Positions 9,466 through 18,227 are shown, counted from the first letter of the stretch. The stretch is 64,000 bases of DNA from Hypericibacter terrae (GCF_008728855.1 NZ_CP042906.1:2480001-2544000); one strand, 5' to 3'. Program-made: numbers and translations. The notes: generated by a model from the letters alone, not told the origin.

Positions 9466-10002
9466 TCAGCCTTGCATCAAAAGGGAGACGGCGACCGCGA
9501 GGCCGCCGAGGGCGATCGCCGCGCCATAGGGCAGGCTCATCTGCGCGGCGCGTTTGGCGATCGGATCGTCATGAGGGACACCCGCGGCGCTCAACCCGTG
9601 CGTGGCAGCCCAGCGCGGGGCGAGGCGCGGGGCCAGATGCCGGCGCGCCAGCATCGCCCCGGCGATGAGGCCGCCGCTGACGCCGGTGATGAGCAGGAAG
9701 AGCGGGAACAGGGCAGGGCCGGCCCAGAGGCTGACGACCGCGAACAGCTTGGCGTCGCCGCCGCCGGCCCAGCCCATGAAGAAGCAGAAGATACCGCCGG
9801 CCAGGACGAGGCCGCCGAGGATGAGCGAGGCCTGCCAGTCGATCGGCGTTGCCGAGACCAGCACATGGCCGGGATAGAGCAGCAGGATCGCGAGGCTGAG
9901 CCGGTTCGGCAGCTTGAGCGTCAGCATGTCCTGCGCCGCCGCGTAGAGCAGCAGCCCGGCATAACTGGCAATGATGAGCAGGTGGACGACCGGGCTCAAC
10001 AT
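9466..10002 (-). CDS. cpaA: Flp prepilin peptidase CpaA/TadV
   Basis: This 178-residue integral membrane protein is a short A24-family prepilin peptidase. The first catalytic Asp is in AAQDMLTLKLPN (about residue 25) and the second in the GGGDAKLFA motif (about residue 75). Five or six hydrophobic segments fill the rest of the chain. It lacks the N-terminal methylase domain of PilD, as expected for CpaA/TadV. It removes the leader from Flp prepilin and from TadE/F-type pseudopilins. It is the first gene of the minus-strand operon, so the operon promoter should lie in the region up to about 10338. Confidence 0.9.
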   Translation of the reverse strand: MLSPVVHLLIIASYAGLLLYAAAQDMLTLKLPNRLSLAILLLYPGHVLVSATPIDWQASLILGGLVLAGGIFCFFMGWAGGGDAKLFAVVSLWAGPALFPLFLLITGVSGGLIAGAMLARRHLAPRLAPRWAATHGLSAAGVPHDDPIAKRAAQMSLPYGAAIALGGLAVAVSLLMQG

Positions 10003-10338
10003 ATCAACGGTCTACCTCGTCGCGATCGGCAGGAGCGGGTGCGCCACGGCGGCGCGGCACGGGCGCTCTTCGTCAACCCTCAGCGAAACACCTCAGGCTT
10101 AAGGTTCGGTAAAGCGGGGCGGCGATGCGCGATGGCGCGCGAGCGCGATGCGGCAGCGCTGCTGTGGCATTTTCCGGGCTCCTGGCCGTCATTCCTGCGC
10201 CGGCGGCAAGCGCAATCTTTCCGCGAATCTGCTTTCCTGCGGAAAGCCTGGGGTGATGCCGACAGCTTGCGGCGATTTCACCGAAAACTGCGCGCATACT
10301 TAAAGATTCCTTTAAGCGTGCCGGCGTATCAGAGCGGC
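10003..10338. promoter_or_regulatory. divergent intergenic region between cpaA operon and TadG-like gene
   Basis: This 336-base stretch separates two divergent Tad transcription units and holds no convincing gene. A small minus-strand frame at 10073-10297 has no recognisable motif or ribosome binding site. It should contain the promoter of the cpaA operon and that of the TadG-like gene. The most distinctive sequence is an 18-base palindrome next to the rightward gene, listed separately. Confidence 0.6.
10299..10316. promoter_or_regulatory. palindrome CTTAAAG-ATTC-CTTTAAG, candidate operator
   Basis: The two seven-base arms are exact reverse complements separated by four bases. It ends about 22 bases before the TadG-like start codon and is AT-rich in a GC-rich setting, so a dimeric regulator could bind here. 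The TTAA cores are spaced eight bases apart, one more than the classical CtrA TTAA-N7-TTAA arrangement, so CtrA is not a clean match. Confidence 0.4.
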
Positions 10339-12045
10339 ATGGTTAGACGTGCCACGAATCCGGTCGGGCGCCTGCGCCAGCTCTGGCGGCAATGCGCGGC
10401 GGGGCTTCGCGCCTTCGCCGTGGATCGCCGCGGCACCGTCATCACCTTCATGGCGGTGGCGATCGTGCCGCTGATCGGTGCGCTCGGTCTCGCGACCGAC
10501 GCGGCGCGCGGCTACATGGTGCGCTCGCAGCTTTCCTCCGCCCTCGACGCGGCGGCGCTGGCCGGCGGCAAGATCATGTTCTCGGCCAATCGCGACGCCG
10601 ATATTGCGATGTTCTTCAAGGCCAATTTCCCCGACGGCTATATGGGGGCGACCGTCACCGGGCCCGTCATCTCCGACAATGCCGACAAGACCAAGCTGAA
10701 GCTCACGGCGTCCGCCGTCATATCCACGACCTTCATGCATGTGCTGGGCTTCGAGACCATGACGGTCGCGGCGGAGACGGAAGTCACGCGCTCGGTCGAC
10801 ATGCTCGACCTGGTCCTCACCATCGACATGTCGGGTTCGATGGGCCAACCCTTGACGAAGATTCAAGGCGCCCGCGACGCGGCCAACACGCTGGTCGGCA
10901 TCCTCTATGGCGACAATACCGTCTCGCCCACCTATACGGTCGATGGCACGACCTACAATCTGCTCAATATCGGCCTGGTGACCTGGAACGCGAAAACCAA
11001 CGTCACGATCAATGGCGGCCCCGCCTACGATCCCTCGCTGACCACCACCGTCACGGTGCCATCCTTCATCAATCCGGTCACCGGCGTGGCGCAGACCGTC
11101 CTCTATAAAGTCAACAACTCGCCCGTTCTTTTCCTGCGTAACCCTGGCGCGGGGTGGAAGGGCTGCGTCTATGCGCGCTATGTCGGGGACAGTGACAATA
11201 CCAACGATGGCGACCTCGATATCGGCTACAAAACGATCGGCAACAAGCAGTGGATGGGATACGATCCCATCCCGGCGCTCGAGGGCGAGTCCAGAAGCGG
11301 CTCCTATACCAGCAGCCAATCCCTTTCGACTTGGCGCAACACGAACAAAAGCTGCTATGGCGCTTATTGGAACGACAACAACGCGGATCCCAATCACCCC
11401 GACGACGTGTCCAACCAGCCTGCCTGGTGGCACACCGCGGCGCCGACGATCAACTCGCCACAAAGCAACGATTGCACCGACTGTCTGATCCACGGCATTA
11501 CGCCGCTGAATCATACGAAGCAGACCATTACCGACGCGATCAATGCCTTGACCACGCCAGCGGGCAACACCGACATCCCGCAGGGCCTCTATTGGGCCTG
11601 GGAAGTCCTCATGCCGGGCGATCCCTTCAACGAGGCCGTCGCGACGGTGCCGTTCCCCCGGCAGCGCGCCATCGTCCTGCTGACGGACGGCGAGATCGTC
11701 GGCGGCAATGGCGACGCCTATGCCGGTCGCTTCGGGTCTGGCACGGGCGCCGGCACGACGACGAACGCCGCCCATGGCTTTCTGCCGTCGCCGCCCGCGG
11801 CGGCCAACACGCGCAACAATCTCAACAACCGCCTGCTGCAGCTTGCCGCCAACGTCAAGGCCGCGGGCATCAAGCTCTATGTGATCCAGTTCGACAACAC
11901 CAACCCGGCCCTGACGACCTTGCTGTCGTCGGTCGCCACGGAGCCGAACGCGCCTTATTACTACAATGCGCCGACGGTTGCGGAGCTGCAGGAAGCGTTC
12001 AGCCAGATCGCCTCGAACCTCTCGAAGCTGCGCCTGTCGCTGTAG
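10339..12045 (+). CDS. TadG-like pilus-associated protein with VWA domain
   Basis: The start at 10339 (MVRRATNPVG) is chosen because family similarity begins there; the frame is open far upstream but overlaps cpaA and cpaB on the other strand. The 568-residue protein has the TadE/G-like N-terminal segment (DRRGTVITFMAVAIVPLIGA, one transmembrane helix, then YMVRSQLSSALDAAALAGG). A von Willebrand A domain begins near residue 155: LVLTIDMSGSMGQP carries the DxSxS MIDAS motif, and AIVLLTDGEIVGG the later Asp. TadG-type proteins are anchored in the inner membrane with a periplasmic VWA domain and are linked to Tad pili and adhesion. It is divergent from cpaA. Confidence 0.82.
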   Translation: MVRRATNPVGRLRQLWRQCAAGLRAFAVDRRGTVITFMAVAIVPLIGALGLATDAARGYMVRSQLSSALDAAALAGGKIMFSANRDADIAMFFKANFPDGYMGATVTGPVISDNADKTKLKLTASAVISTTFMHVLGFETMTVAAETEVTRSVDMLDLVLTIDMSGSMGQPLTKIQGARDAANTLVGILYGDNTVSPTYTVDGTTYNLLNIGLVTWNAKTNVTINGGPAYDPSLTTTVTVPSFINPVTGVAQTVLYKVNNSPVLFLRNPGAGWKGCVYARYVGDSDNTNDGDLDIGYKTIGNKQWMGYDPIPALEGESRSGSYTSSQSLSTWRNTNKSCYGAYWNDNNADPNHPDDVSNQPAWWHTAAPTINSPQSNDCTDCLIHGITPLNHTKQTITDAINALTTPAGNTDIPQGLYWAWEVLMPGDPFNEAVATVPFPRQRAIVLLTDGEIVGGNGDAYAGRFGSGTGAGTTTNAAHGFLPSPPAAANTRNNLNNRLLQLAANVKAAGIKLYVIQFDNTNPALTTLLSSVATEPNAPYYYNAPTVAELQEAFSQIASNLSKLRLSL

Positions 12046-12054
12046 CTCACGGGC

Positions 12055-12882
12055 CTAGCCCGCGACACCGTAGCCGAGCTCGCGATAGAAGGGCTCGCAC
12101 TCGCCCATCATCAGGCTGGTTTCCTCTGCGCTGACCTCCTGCGGCGGGCGGTAATCCGTGATCGCGGTGCCATCGGGGGCGAAGCGCGGCTGGTCGTTGA
12201 TGCGCCGGGCCATCACTGCGCGGTCGATTCCCTCGATCTCGACGAAGCGCTCGAGGCGCTGCAGATGCGGCTCGGGATCGGCGGTGAACGTCTCGTATTT
12301 GAAGAGCAGGAAGGCGTCGCCGGAGAGGCGCTGCATGGTCCGGATGTTGTCGGCCCAGTTGCGCGCGAAGCGGCGCCAGTCCTGCGGGCCCCGGAAATCG
12401 CCGGGCCAGCGTGCCTTGGCCGAGCGGGCCACCGGCAGAAGGTCGCGATAGATCATGACATAGCGCGCATCGGGGAGCAGGCGCGGCAGGAGGGCGAAAC
12501 TGGTCTGGTTGCGGATCTGATGCTTGATGCCCCAGCGTTCGAAACCCAGGGCGGCGGCGTCGTCCCGATAGCTGCGCATCAGCAGGCGGAACGAGCCGAT
12601 CAGGGCGCGCAGGTAGTTGTCGAAATCGGGAAACAGGCTGGAGGCCTCGAAGTCTTCCTTTTCCTTCACCAGGAGATCCCGCGCCATGGCGATCACCTTG
12701 CGCTTGGCGTCGGCTTCGCGCTGGTAGTTGCGGATGATGTCGGGAAAGGTCTGGAGCAGGGCGAAATTCTCGCCATAGATGACGGCCTTGCCCGTGGAGT
12801 TGAGCAGCCGCTGCAGCAGGCTGGTGCCGCAGCGGGTGGTGGGGCCGATCACGAAGATGGGGGGCTTTTCAGTCGCGGCCAT
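12055..12882 (-). CDS. sulfotransferase family protein
   Basis: This 275-residue protein begins with PPIFVIGPTTRCGTSLLQRL, a P-loop-like 5'-phosphosulfate binding motif of PAPS-dependent sulfotransferases. A second family segment lies in the middle (ARYVMIYRDLLPVARSAKARWP), matching the 3'-phosphate binding region with its Arg and Ser. No signal peptide is seen, so it should be cytoplasmic. The acceptor cannot be predicted. It converges with the TadG-like gene, only nine bases apart, and lies 28 bases after hisI on the same strand. Confidence 0.75.
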   Translation of the reverse strand: MAATEKPPIFVIGPTTRCGTSLLQRLLNSTGKAVIYGENFALLQTFPDIIRNYQREADAKRKVIAMARDLLVKEKEDFEASSLFPDFDNYLRALIGSFRLLMRSYRDDAAALGFERWGIKHQIRNQTSFALLPRLLPDARYVMIYRDLLPVARSAKARWPGDFRGPQDWRRFARNWADNIRTMQRLSGDAFLLFKYETFTADPEPHLQRLERFVEIEGIDRAVMARRINDQPRFAPDGTAITDYRPPQEVSAEETSLMMGECEPFYRELGYGVAG

Positions 12883-12909
12883 CAGGCTCCTCGTCGAATC
12901 CGATATTGC

Positions 12910-13311
12910 TCAGAAACCATACAACGTCTTCGGATCGACCAGCACCTCCGCGATCGTTTCAAGCCGCCCCTCGCGCCAGGCGCGGAAGAAGCAGTTGCGT
13001 CGCCCGGTATGGCAGGCGACCCCGCTCTGATCGACCAGCAGCAGGAGCGTGTCGCCGTCGCAATCGACCCGCAACTCGACCAGGCGCTGGCGCTGCCCGG
13101 AGGTCTCGCCCTTGCGCCAGAGGCGCTGGCGCGAACGCGACCAGTAGCAGACCTCGCCGGTGGCGAGCGTCTCGGCCAGGGACTCGCGGTTCATCCAGGC
13201 CAGCATCAGGACTTCGCCGCTGTCATGCTGCTGCGCGATCGCAGCAACCAGCCCGTCACGGTCGAACGGGACCGCTTCGGCGATGCCGGCGGGCAAGATC
13301 GCGGCGCTCAT
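12910..13311 (-). CDS. hisI: phosphoribosyl-AMP cyclohydrolase
   Basis: This 133-residue enzyme opens the adenine ring of phosphoribosyl-AMP, the third step of histidine synthesis. Family motifs are VLMLAWMNRESL, CYWSRSRQRLWRKGETSG, the Asp-rich VDCDGDTLLLLV metal site and the Cys-containing ACHTGRRNCFF. It is the stand-alone HisI type, with no HisE pyrophosphatase domain fused. The start at 13311 overlaps the metC stop by four bases; a longer upstream frame is inside metC and has no family resemblance. Coupling with metC rather than other his genes is unusual. Confidence 0.92.
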   Translation of the reverse strand: MSAAILPAGIAEAVPFDRDGLVAAIAQQHDSGEVLMLAWMNRESLAETLATGEVCYWSRSRQRLWRKGETSGQRQRLVELRVDCDGDTLLLLVDQSGVACHTGRRNCFFRAWREGRLETIAEVLVDPKTLYGF

Positions 13312-14525
13312 GGGTCCTGGGCTCCTTTGCCGGCATTGAGGCGGGCGAAACCGCGGTCGAGATCCGCCTTCAGGTCCTTGATGTCCTCGAGACCGGCATG
13401 AAGGCGAAGGGTGGGACCCGCTGCGTCCCACCGGGTCGCGCTGCGCGACGCCTGAGGAGCCACCGGCAGGATCAGGCTTTCATAGCCGCCCCAGCTATAC
13501 CCCATCCCGAACAGCGCCATGCCGTCGAGCATGGCCTCGAGCGCTTCCGGAGCGCAGGGCTTGAGCACGACGCCGAACAGCCCCGTCGCGCCGCCGAAAT
13601 CGCGTTTCCAGAGGGGGTGGCCGGGATCCTGCGGCAGGGCCGGATGCAGGACGCGATCCACCTCGGGACGCACCTGCAGCCAGCGCGCGAGTTCCAGACC
13701 GGTCTTCTGGTGGCGTTCCAGGCGCACGGAAAGGGTTCGCAGGCCCCGCAGCGCCAGGTAGCAATCGTCGGGCGCCGCGGCATGGCCCATCATATGGGCG
13801 GCGGACTTGATGCGGATCAGCCGGTCATGGTCGGCCGCGACCACGCCCATCATCAGGTCGGAGTGACCGCCCATATATTTGGTCGCGGCCTCGATCACCA
13901 CATCGACGCCATGACGCAGCGGCTTGAAGAAAAGCGGCGTGGCCCAGGTATTGTCCATCATCACCGTGGCGCCACGGGCCCTGGCGGCGGCCGCGATCGC
14001 CGGCACGTCCTGCATCTCGAAGGTCAGCGAGCCCGGCGCCTCGAGATAGACGACCCTGGTCTCAGGGCGCATCAGGCCGCCGATGCGCTCGCCGATGGCC
14101 GGGTCGTAATAGGTCGTTTGGATCCCGAAATCGGCCAGTAAACGTTTGCAGAGGCCGCGGACCGGCCCATAGACGGTATCGACCATCAGCAAATGGTCGC
14201 CCGTCTTGAGGAAGGCCATCAGCGAGGCGGCGATGGCGGCAAGCCCGCTGGGCAGCGCCAGGGCGCGGTCGGCCCCCTCGAGCCTGGCCACGGCTTCCTC
14301 GAACGCCATCGTCGTCGGCGTTCCTTGGCGCCCATAGGTCACCATCGAGAAGCGGGCCCGGCTGACTTCGGCCTCGCGCAAGGAGGCCACCGTCGGAAAC
14401 AGGATCGTCGAGGCGTGGTAGACGGGCGGGTTGACGACACCGAAATTATCTCGCGGCCGGTTGCCGACATGCGTGAGGAGGGTGTCGTCGCCGGCAGGCG
14501 ATATGTCAGGAGTGCGCTCACTCAT
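13308..14525 (-). CDS. metC: cystathionine beta-lyase (PLP-dependent)
   Basis: This 405-residue protein belongs to the Cys/Met metabolism PLP enzyme family. It shows ALPSGLAAIAASLMAFL near residue 85, VMMDNTWATPLFFKPL, and the lysine that binds PLP in EAATKYMGGHSDLMMG (about residue 216). The ordering and the DNTWATP sequence fit alphaproteobacterial cystathionine beta-lyase, which makes homocysteine, pyruvate and ammonia from cystathionine. Cystathionine gamma-lyase or synthase is a less likely alternative. It is divergent from aapJ and overlaps hisI by four bases. Confidence 0.85.
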   Translation of the reverse strand: MSERTPDISPAGDDTLLTHVGNRPRDNFGVVNPPVYHASTILFPTVASLREAEVSRARFSMVTYGRQGTPTTMAFEEAVARLEGADRALALPSGLAAIAASLMAFLKTGDHLLMVDTVYGPVRGLCKRLLADFGIQTTYYDPAIGERIGGLMRPETRVVYLEAPGSLTFEMQDVPAIAAAARARGATVMMDNTWATPLFFKPLRHGVDVVIEAATKYMGGHSDLMMGVVAADHDRLIRIKSAAHMMGHAAAPDDCYLALRGLRTLSVRLERHQKTGLELARWLQVRPEVDRVLHPALPQDPGHPLWKRDFGGATGLFGVVLKPCAPEALEAMLDGMALFGMGYSWGGYESLILPVAPQASRSATRWDAAGPTLRLHAGLEDIKDLKADLDRGFARLNAGKGAQDP

Positions 14526-14733
14526 AAGTGATTTTCCGGGGCTTGCAGCGGGCCCTGGCTTGTAGCACCAGGAAGCCCCGTGTTAAAGGTCGAGGCAGGG
14601 ACGCAACAAGGGGGTTGTGCTTGGACCTCCAATGTTGAACGCTATGCAGAGGCTGGGCGAAATATCCGGAAAACGGATTGCCCCGAAACCGACCCGCGTC
14701 ACTCGGGTAGCCATTACAGGGAAGGATTACCAA
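14526..14733. promoter_or_regulatory. divergent promoter region metC / aapJ
   Basis: This 208-base stretch lies between two divergent genes and must hold both promoters. The segment at about 14719-14726 (GGGAAGGA) is a strong ribosome binding site for aapJ. No operator or riboswitch was recognised. Confidence 0.5.
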
Positions 14734-15759
14734 ATGAAGCGAATTGTTATGTTTGCCGCCGCGGCGCTGGCCGTGGTTTTCGCCGTGGGCAGCGCCCAGG
14801 CTTCGACGCTCGACGACGTAAAGGCGCGCGGCGTGCTGAATTGCGGCGTGAACGGGCCGACCGGCTTGACCGGTTTCGGCGCACCCGACGACAAGGGCAA
14901 TTGGACCGGCCTCGACGTCGATCTGTGCCGCGCCGTGGCCGCCGCCATCTTTGGCGATGCGACCAAAGTAAAATACGTGCCGCTGGGCTCGAAGGAGCGC
15001 TTCACGGCGCTGCAATCGGGCGAGATCGACTTCCTGGCCCGCAATTCCACCTGGACGCTGTCGCGCGATACCGACCTCGGCCTCGATTTCGTCGCGGTCA
15101 ATTACTATGACGGCCAGGGCTTCATGGTGCGCAAGGAGCTGGGCGTGAGCAGCGCCAAGCAACTGTCGGGCGCCACGGTCTGCGTGCAGACCGGTACCAC
15201 CACCGAGAAGAATCTGGGCGATTACTTCCGCACCAACAATCTCGAGCTGAAATCGGTGGTGTTCGAGACCGCCGACCAGGCCCGCCAGGCCTATGACGAG
15301 GGCCGTTGCGACGCCTATACCACCGACGCTTCGGGCCTCGCCTCCGAGCGCACCCAGCTGAAGAACCCCGGCGACAACATCATCCTGCCCGAGATCATTT
15401 CGAAGGAGCCGCTCGGGCCGGCCGTGCGCCATGGCGACAACCAGTGGGGCGACCTCGTGCGCTGGTCCTTCTTCGCCATGCTGATCGGCGAGGAGTTCGG
15501 GATTACCCAGGCCAATGTCGACGAAATGAAGGCCAGCTCCGACAACCCCGAAGTCCGTCGCCTGCTCGGCGCCGAGGACGACATGGGCAAGATGCTGGGC
15601 GTCGACAACACCTGGGCCTACAACATCATCAAGCAGGTCGGCAATTACGGCGAAAGCTTCGAGCGCAATGTCGGCTTGAAGACCCCCCTGGCCCTGGCTC
15701 GCGGTCTGAACGAGCTCTGGTCCAAGGGCGGCTTGCAATACGCACCGCCAGCTCGCTGA
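14734..15759 (+). CDS. aapJ: general L-amino acid ABC transporter, periplasmic binding protein
   Basis: This 341-residue protein has a clear Sec signal peptide (MKRIVMFAAAALAVVFAVGSAQA) and a family 3 solute-binding fold, with VKARGVLNCGVNGPTGLTGF and WTGLDVDLCRAVAAAIFGD near the N-terminus. The sequence fits AapJ/BztA proteins, which bind a wide range of L-amino acids. The start at 14734 is supported by a strong ribosome binding site; an open extension upstream lacks a signal peptide. It is followed by a probable attenuator and then aapQ, aapM and aapP. Confidence 0.92.
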   Translation: MKRIVMFAAAALAVVFAVGSAQASTLDDVKARGVLNCGVNGPTGLTGFGAPDDKGNWTGLDVDLCRAVAAAIFGDATKVKYVPLGSKERFTALQSGEIDFLARNSTWTLSRDTDLGLDFVAVNYYDGQGFMVRKELGVSSAKQLSGATVCVQTGTTTEKNLGDYFRTNNLELKSVVFETADQARQAYDEGRCDAYTTDASGLASERTQLKNPGDNIILPEIISKEPLGPAVRHGDNQWGDLVRWSFFAMLIGEEFGITQANVDEMKASSDNPEVRRLLGAEDDMGKMLGVDNTWAYNIIKQVGNYGESFERNVGLKTPLALARGLNELWSKGGLQYAPPAR

Positions 15760-15784
15760 AGCGGGCGAGACGGACGGAAATGAT

Positions 15785-15830
15785 GGGGCGCGCCCGATCC
15801 TGAGGGATGGGGCGCGCCTCTCGTTCTTTT
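15785..15830 (+). terminator. aapJ-aapQ hairpin, probable attenuator
   Basis: Two copies of GGGCGCGCC flanked by complementary bases form an imperfect stem of about 16 pairs with a short loop, followed by TCTCGTTCTTTT. The position between a binding-protein gene and its permease gene suggests partial termination, which gives more binding protein than permease. Confidence 0.6.
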
Positions 15831-15855
15831 GCCTTCAGCAAGAACGGAGAGCGGC

Positions 15856-17052
15856 ATGACCGGATTGGTCGACCGCGCCAGCGGACTGACCGGCAGCTCG
15901 GTCCCCTTGTGGAAGAACCGGACCGCCAGGGCACTGTTCTATCAGGCGCTGGTGGCGGGCCTTCTGCTGCTATTGACGGCATTCTTCGTCCACAACACCG
16001 GTGTCAATCTCGCCAAGCGGGGCATCGCCTCGGGCTTCGGCTTTCTCCATGGCATCGCCGGATTCGATATCTCCTTCAAATTGGTCAGTTACTCGCTGAC
16101 CTCGACCTATGCCCGGGCGCTCCTGATCGGGCTCCTGAACACGCTCCTGGTTTCGGCCCTGGGCGTGATCCTGTCGACGATCCTGGGTTTCATCGTCGGC
16201 GTCGCGCGGCTCTCGAACAACTGGCTGATCGCCAAGCTCGCGGCAGTCTATGTCGACGTCATCCGTAATATTCCGCTGCTGGCGCAATTGATCTTCTGGT
16301 ATTTCGGTGTGCTTTCGACTTTGCCCGGCGTGCGCCAGAGCATCGATATATTTAGCCTGTTCTATCTGAACCAGCGCGGGCTCTATTCACCGGTGCCGGA
16401 ATTGCAGCCCGGCTTCGGGATCATTCCGGTCGCGCTGCTGGTGGGCATGCTGGGGGCCGTCCTGGTCTCGGCCTGGGCCCGCCGCCGCCAGATGCTGACC
16501 GGCCAGCCGTTTCACTCTTTCTGGGCCGGATTGGGGCTGATCATCGGCCTGCCGTTGGTGGTGGGGCTGTTGTTCGGCTTCCGCATGGTCTGGTCGTTCC
16601 CCGAGCTGGCCGGGTTCAACTTCAAGGGCGGGTTCCAGATCGCGCCCGAGTTCATCGCGCTGCTGGTCGGCCTCTCGATCCATACCTCGGCCTTCATCGC
16701 CGAGAATGTGCGCTCCGGCGTCCAGGCGGTGAGCCTGGGGCAGACCGAAGCGGGGCTGGCGCTGGGGCTGAAGCGGGGCATCGTGACGCGCAAGATCGTG
16801 CTGCCGCAGGCTCTGCGCGTCATCGTCCCGCCTTTGACCAGCCAGTATCTGAACCTGACCAAGAACTCGTCGCTGGCGGTCTTCATCGGCTTTCCGGAGG
16901 TGGTGGCGGTGTTCGCCGGCACGACCCTGAACCAGACCGGCCAGGCCGTCGAATGCATCGCGCTCACCATGGCGATCTACCTGGTCATCAGCCTGATCAT
17001 CTCGGCCTTCATGAATTGGTATAACCGCCACATCGCGCTGGTGGAGCGCTGA
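15856..17052 (+). CDS. aapQ: general L-amino acid ABC transporter permease AapQ
   Basis: This permease of about 398 residues starts at 15856 (MTGLVDRASG), where GGAGAG precedes the ATG; an in-frame ATG nine codons upstream lacks this signal. It has about eight hydrophobic segments. The EAA loop that contacts the ATPase is near residues 280-305 (VSLGQTEAGLALGLKRG ... LPQALRVIVPPL). A long insert between early membrane segments is typical of AapQ/BztB. It pairs with AapM, which follows after five bases. Confidence 0.9.
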   Translation: MTGLVDRASGLTGSSVPLWKNRTARALFYQALVAGLLLLLTAFFVHNTGVNLAKRGIASGFGFLHGIAGFDISFKLVSYSLTSTYARALLIGLLNTLLVSALGVILSTILGFIVGVARLSNNWLIAKLAAVYVDVIRNIPLLAQLIFWYFGVLSTLPGVRQSIDIFSLFYLNQRGLYSPVPELQPGFGIIPVALLVGMLGAVLVSAWARRRQMLTGQPFHSFWAGLGLIIGLPLVVGLLFGFRMVWSFPELAGFNFKGGFQIAPEFIALLVGLSIHTSAFIAENVRSGVQAVSLGQTEAGLALGLKRGIVTRKIVLPQALRVIVPPLTSQYLNLTKNSSLAVFIGFPEVVAVFAGTTLNQTGQAVECIALTMAIYLVISLIISAFMNWYNRHIALVER

Positions 17053-17057
17053 TCGCC

Positions 17058-18194
17058 ATGTCCGAGATGGCCACCCGCACCGACGACGGCGTCTCTCCGC
17101 CCGAGGACCGCAAACCCGATCTGCCGCCGCCCGTCCTCCAGGTCGGCTTCATCGGCTGGGCCCGGGCCCATCTCTTCTCGAGTTGGACAAACTCGATCCT
17201 GACCCTGCTGGCGCTGTGGTTCCTCTACAAGACGGTGCCGCCGCTGCTGGATTGGCTGATCTTCTCGGCCAACTGGCAGGAAGGCACCAGCCGCGCCGAT
17301 TGCGTGAAGCCGGGCGCCTGCTGGACCATGGTGCGGGCGCGCTTCGGGCAGATGATGTATGGCTTCTATCCGGAGGCGGAGCGCTGGCGAGTCAATATCG
17401 CCTTCCTGATCCTCTTCCTCGGCGTGGCGGGTATCCTGATCCGGCGGGTTCCCTACAAGCTCTGGATCGGCGCGTTCCTCTTCCTGGTTTATCCGTTCAT
17501 CGCCTTCCTGCTGTTCTATGGCGGGCTCGGCCTGACGCCGGTCGATACGTCGCGTTGGGGCGGCTTGATGCTGACGCTCATCATCGCCGTGACCGGCATC
17601 GCCGTGTCGCTGCCGGTGGGTGTGGTGCTGGCACTCGGGCGCCGTTCCGCGATGCCGGTGATCCGGATCCTCACCGTCGCCTTCATCGAGTTCGTGCGCG
17701 GCGTACCGCTGATCACCGTGCTGTTCATGGCCTCGGTGATCTTCCCGCTCTTCCTTCCCGAAGGCGTCAATTTCGACAAGCTGGTGCGGGCCCTGGTCGG
17801 CATCTCGCTGTTCGCCTCGGCCTATATGGCGGAAGTGATCCGCGGCGGGCTGCAGGCGATTCCCAAGGGTCAATATGAAGGGGCGATGTCGCTGGGCCTC
17901 AACTACTGGAAGATGAACGCCTTCATCGTCCTGCCGCAGGCCTTGCGCATCTGCATCCCCGGCATCGTCAACAGTTTCATCGGGCTCTTCATGGACACGA
18001 ACCTGGTGCTGATCATGGGGCTGATCGAGCTTCTCGGCATCGCCCAGGCCTCGACGCGCGATCCCAACTGGCTGGGTCTGATCAACACCGCGCTCGCCTT
18101 CGTGTCGCTGATCTATTTCGCGTTCTGCTTCGCCATGTCGCGCTACAGCCAGGCGCTGGAGCGCAAGCTGCAGCGGGGCCAGCGGCGGCAATGA
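17058..18194 (+). CDS. aapM: general L-amino acid ABC transporter permease AapM
   Basis: This 378-residue inner-membrane permease is the second half of the Aap channel. It begins with a Pro-rich cytoplasmic stretch, has about eight hydrophobic segments, and carries the EAA loop (IPKGQYEGAMSLGLNYWKM ... LPQALRICIPGIV) near residues 270-310. The segment FVRGVPLITVLFMASVIFPLF is characteristic of polar amino acid permeases. It follows aapQ directly and precedes aapP by 33 bases. Confidence 0.9.
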   Translation: MSEMATRTDDGVSPPEDRKPDLPPPVLQVGFIGWARAHLFSSWTNSILTLLALWFLYKTVPPLLDWLIFSANWQEGTSRADCVKPGACWTMVRARFGQMMYGFYPEAERWRVNIAFLILFLGVAGILIRRVPYKLWIGAFLFLVYPFIAFLLFYGGLGLTPVDTSRWGGLMLTLIIAVTGIAVSLPVGVVLALGRRSAMPVIRILTVAFIEFVRGVPLITVLFMASVIFPLFLPEGVNFDKLVRALVGISLFASAYMAEVIRGGLQAIPKGQYEGAMSLGLNYWKMNAFIVLPQALRICIPGIVNSFIGLFMDTNLVLIMGLIELLGIAQASTRDPNWLGLINTALAFVSLIYFAFCFAMSRYSQALERKLQRGQRRQ

Positions 18195-18227
18195 TCATTC
18201 AATTCGAACGGGCAGGGGAGACGGGAC

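Noticed and set aside
10073-10297. Small minus-strand frame of 74 codons in the cpaA upstream region
   Set aside because: It is Arg/Ala-rich, without a ribosome binding site or motif, and does not resemble a Flp pilin (no short basic leader followed by a hydrophobic helix).
8440-10338. Upstream extension of the TadG-like frame into the cpaB/cpaA region
   Set aside because: The frame is open for 633 more codons but overlaps two well-supported genes on the opposite strand. Similarity to TadE/G starts only at 10339.
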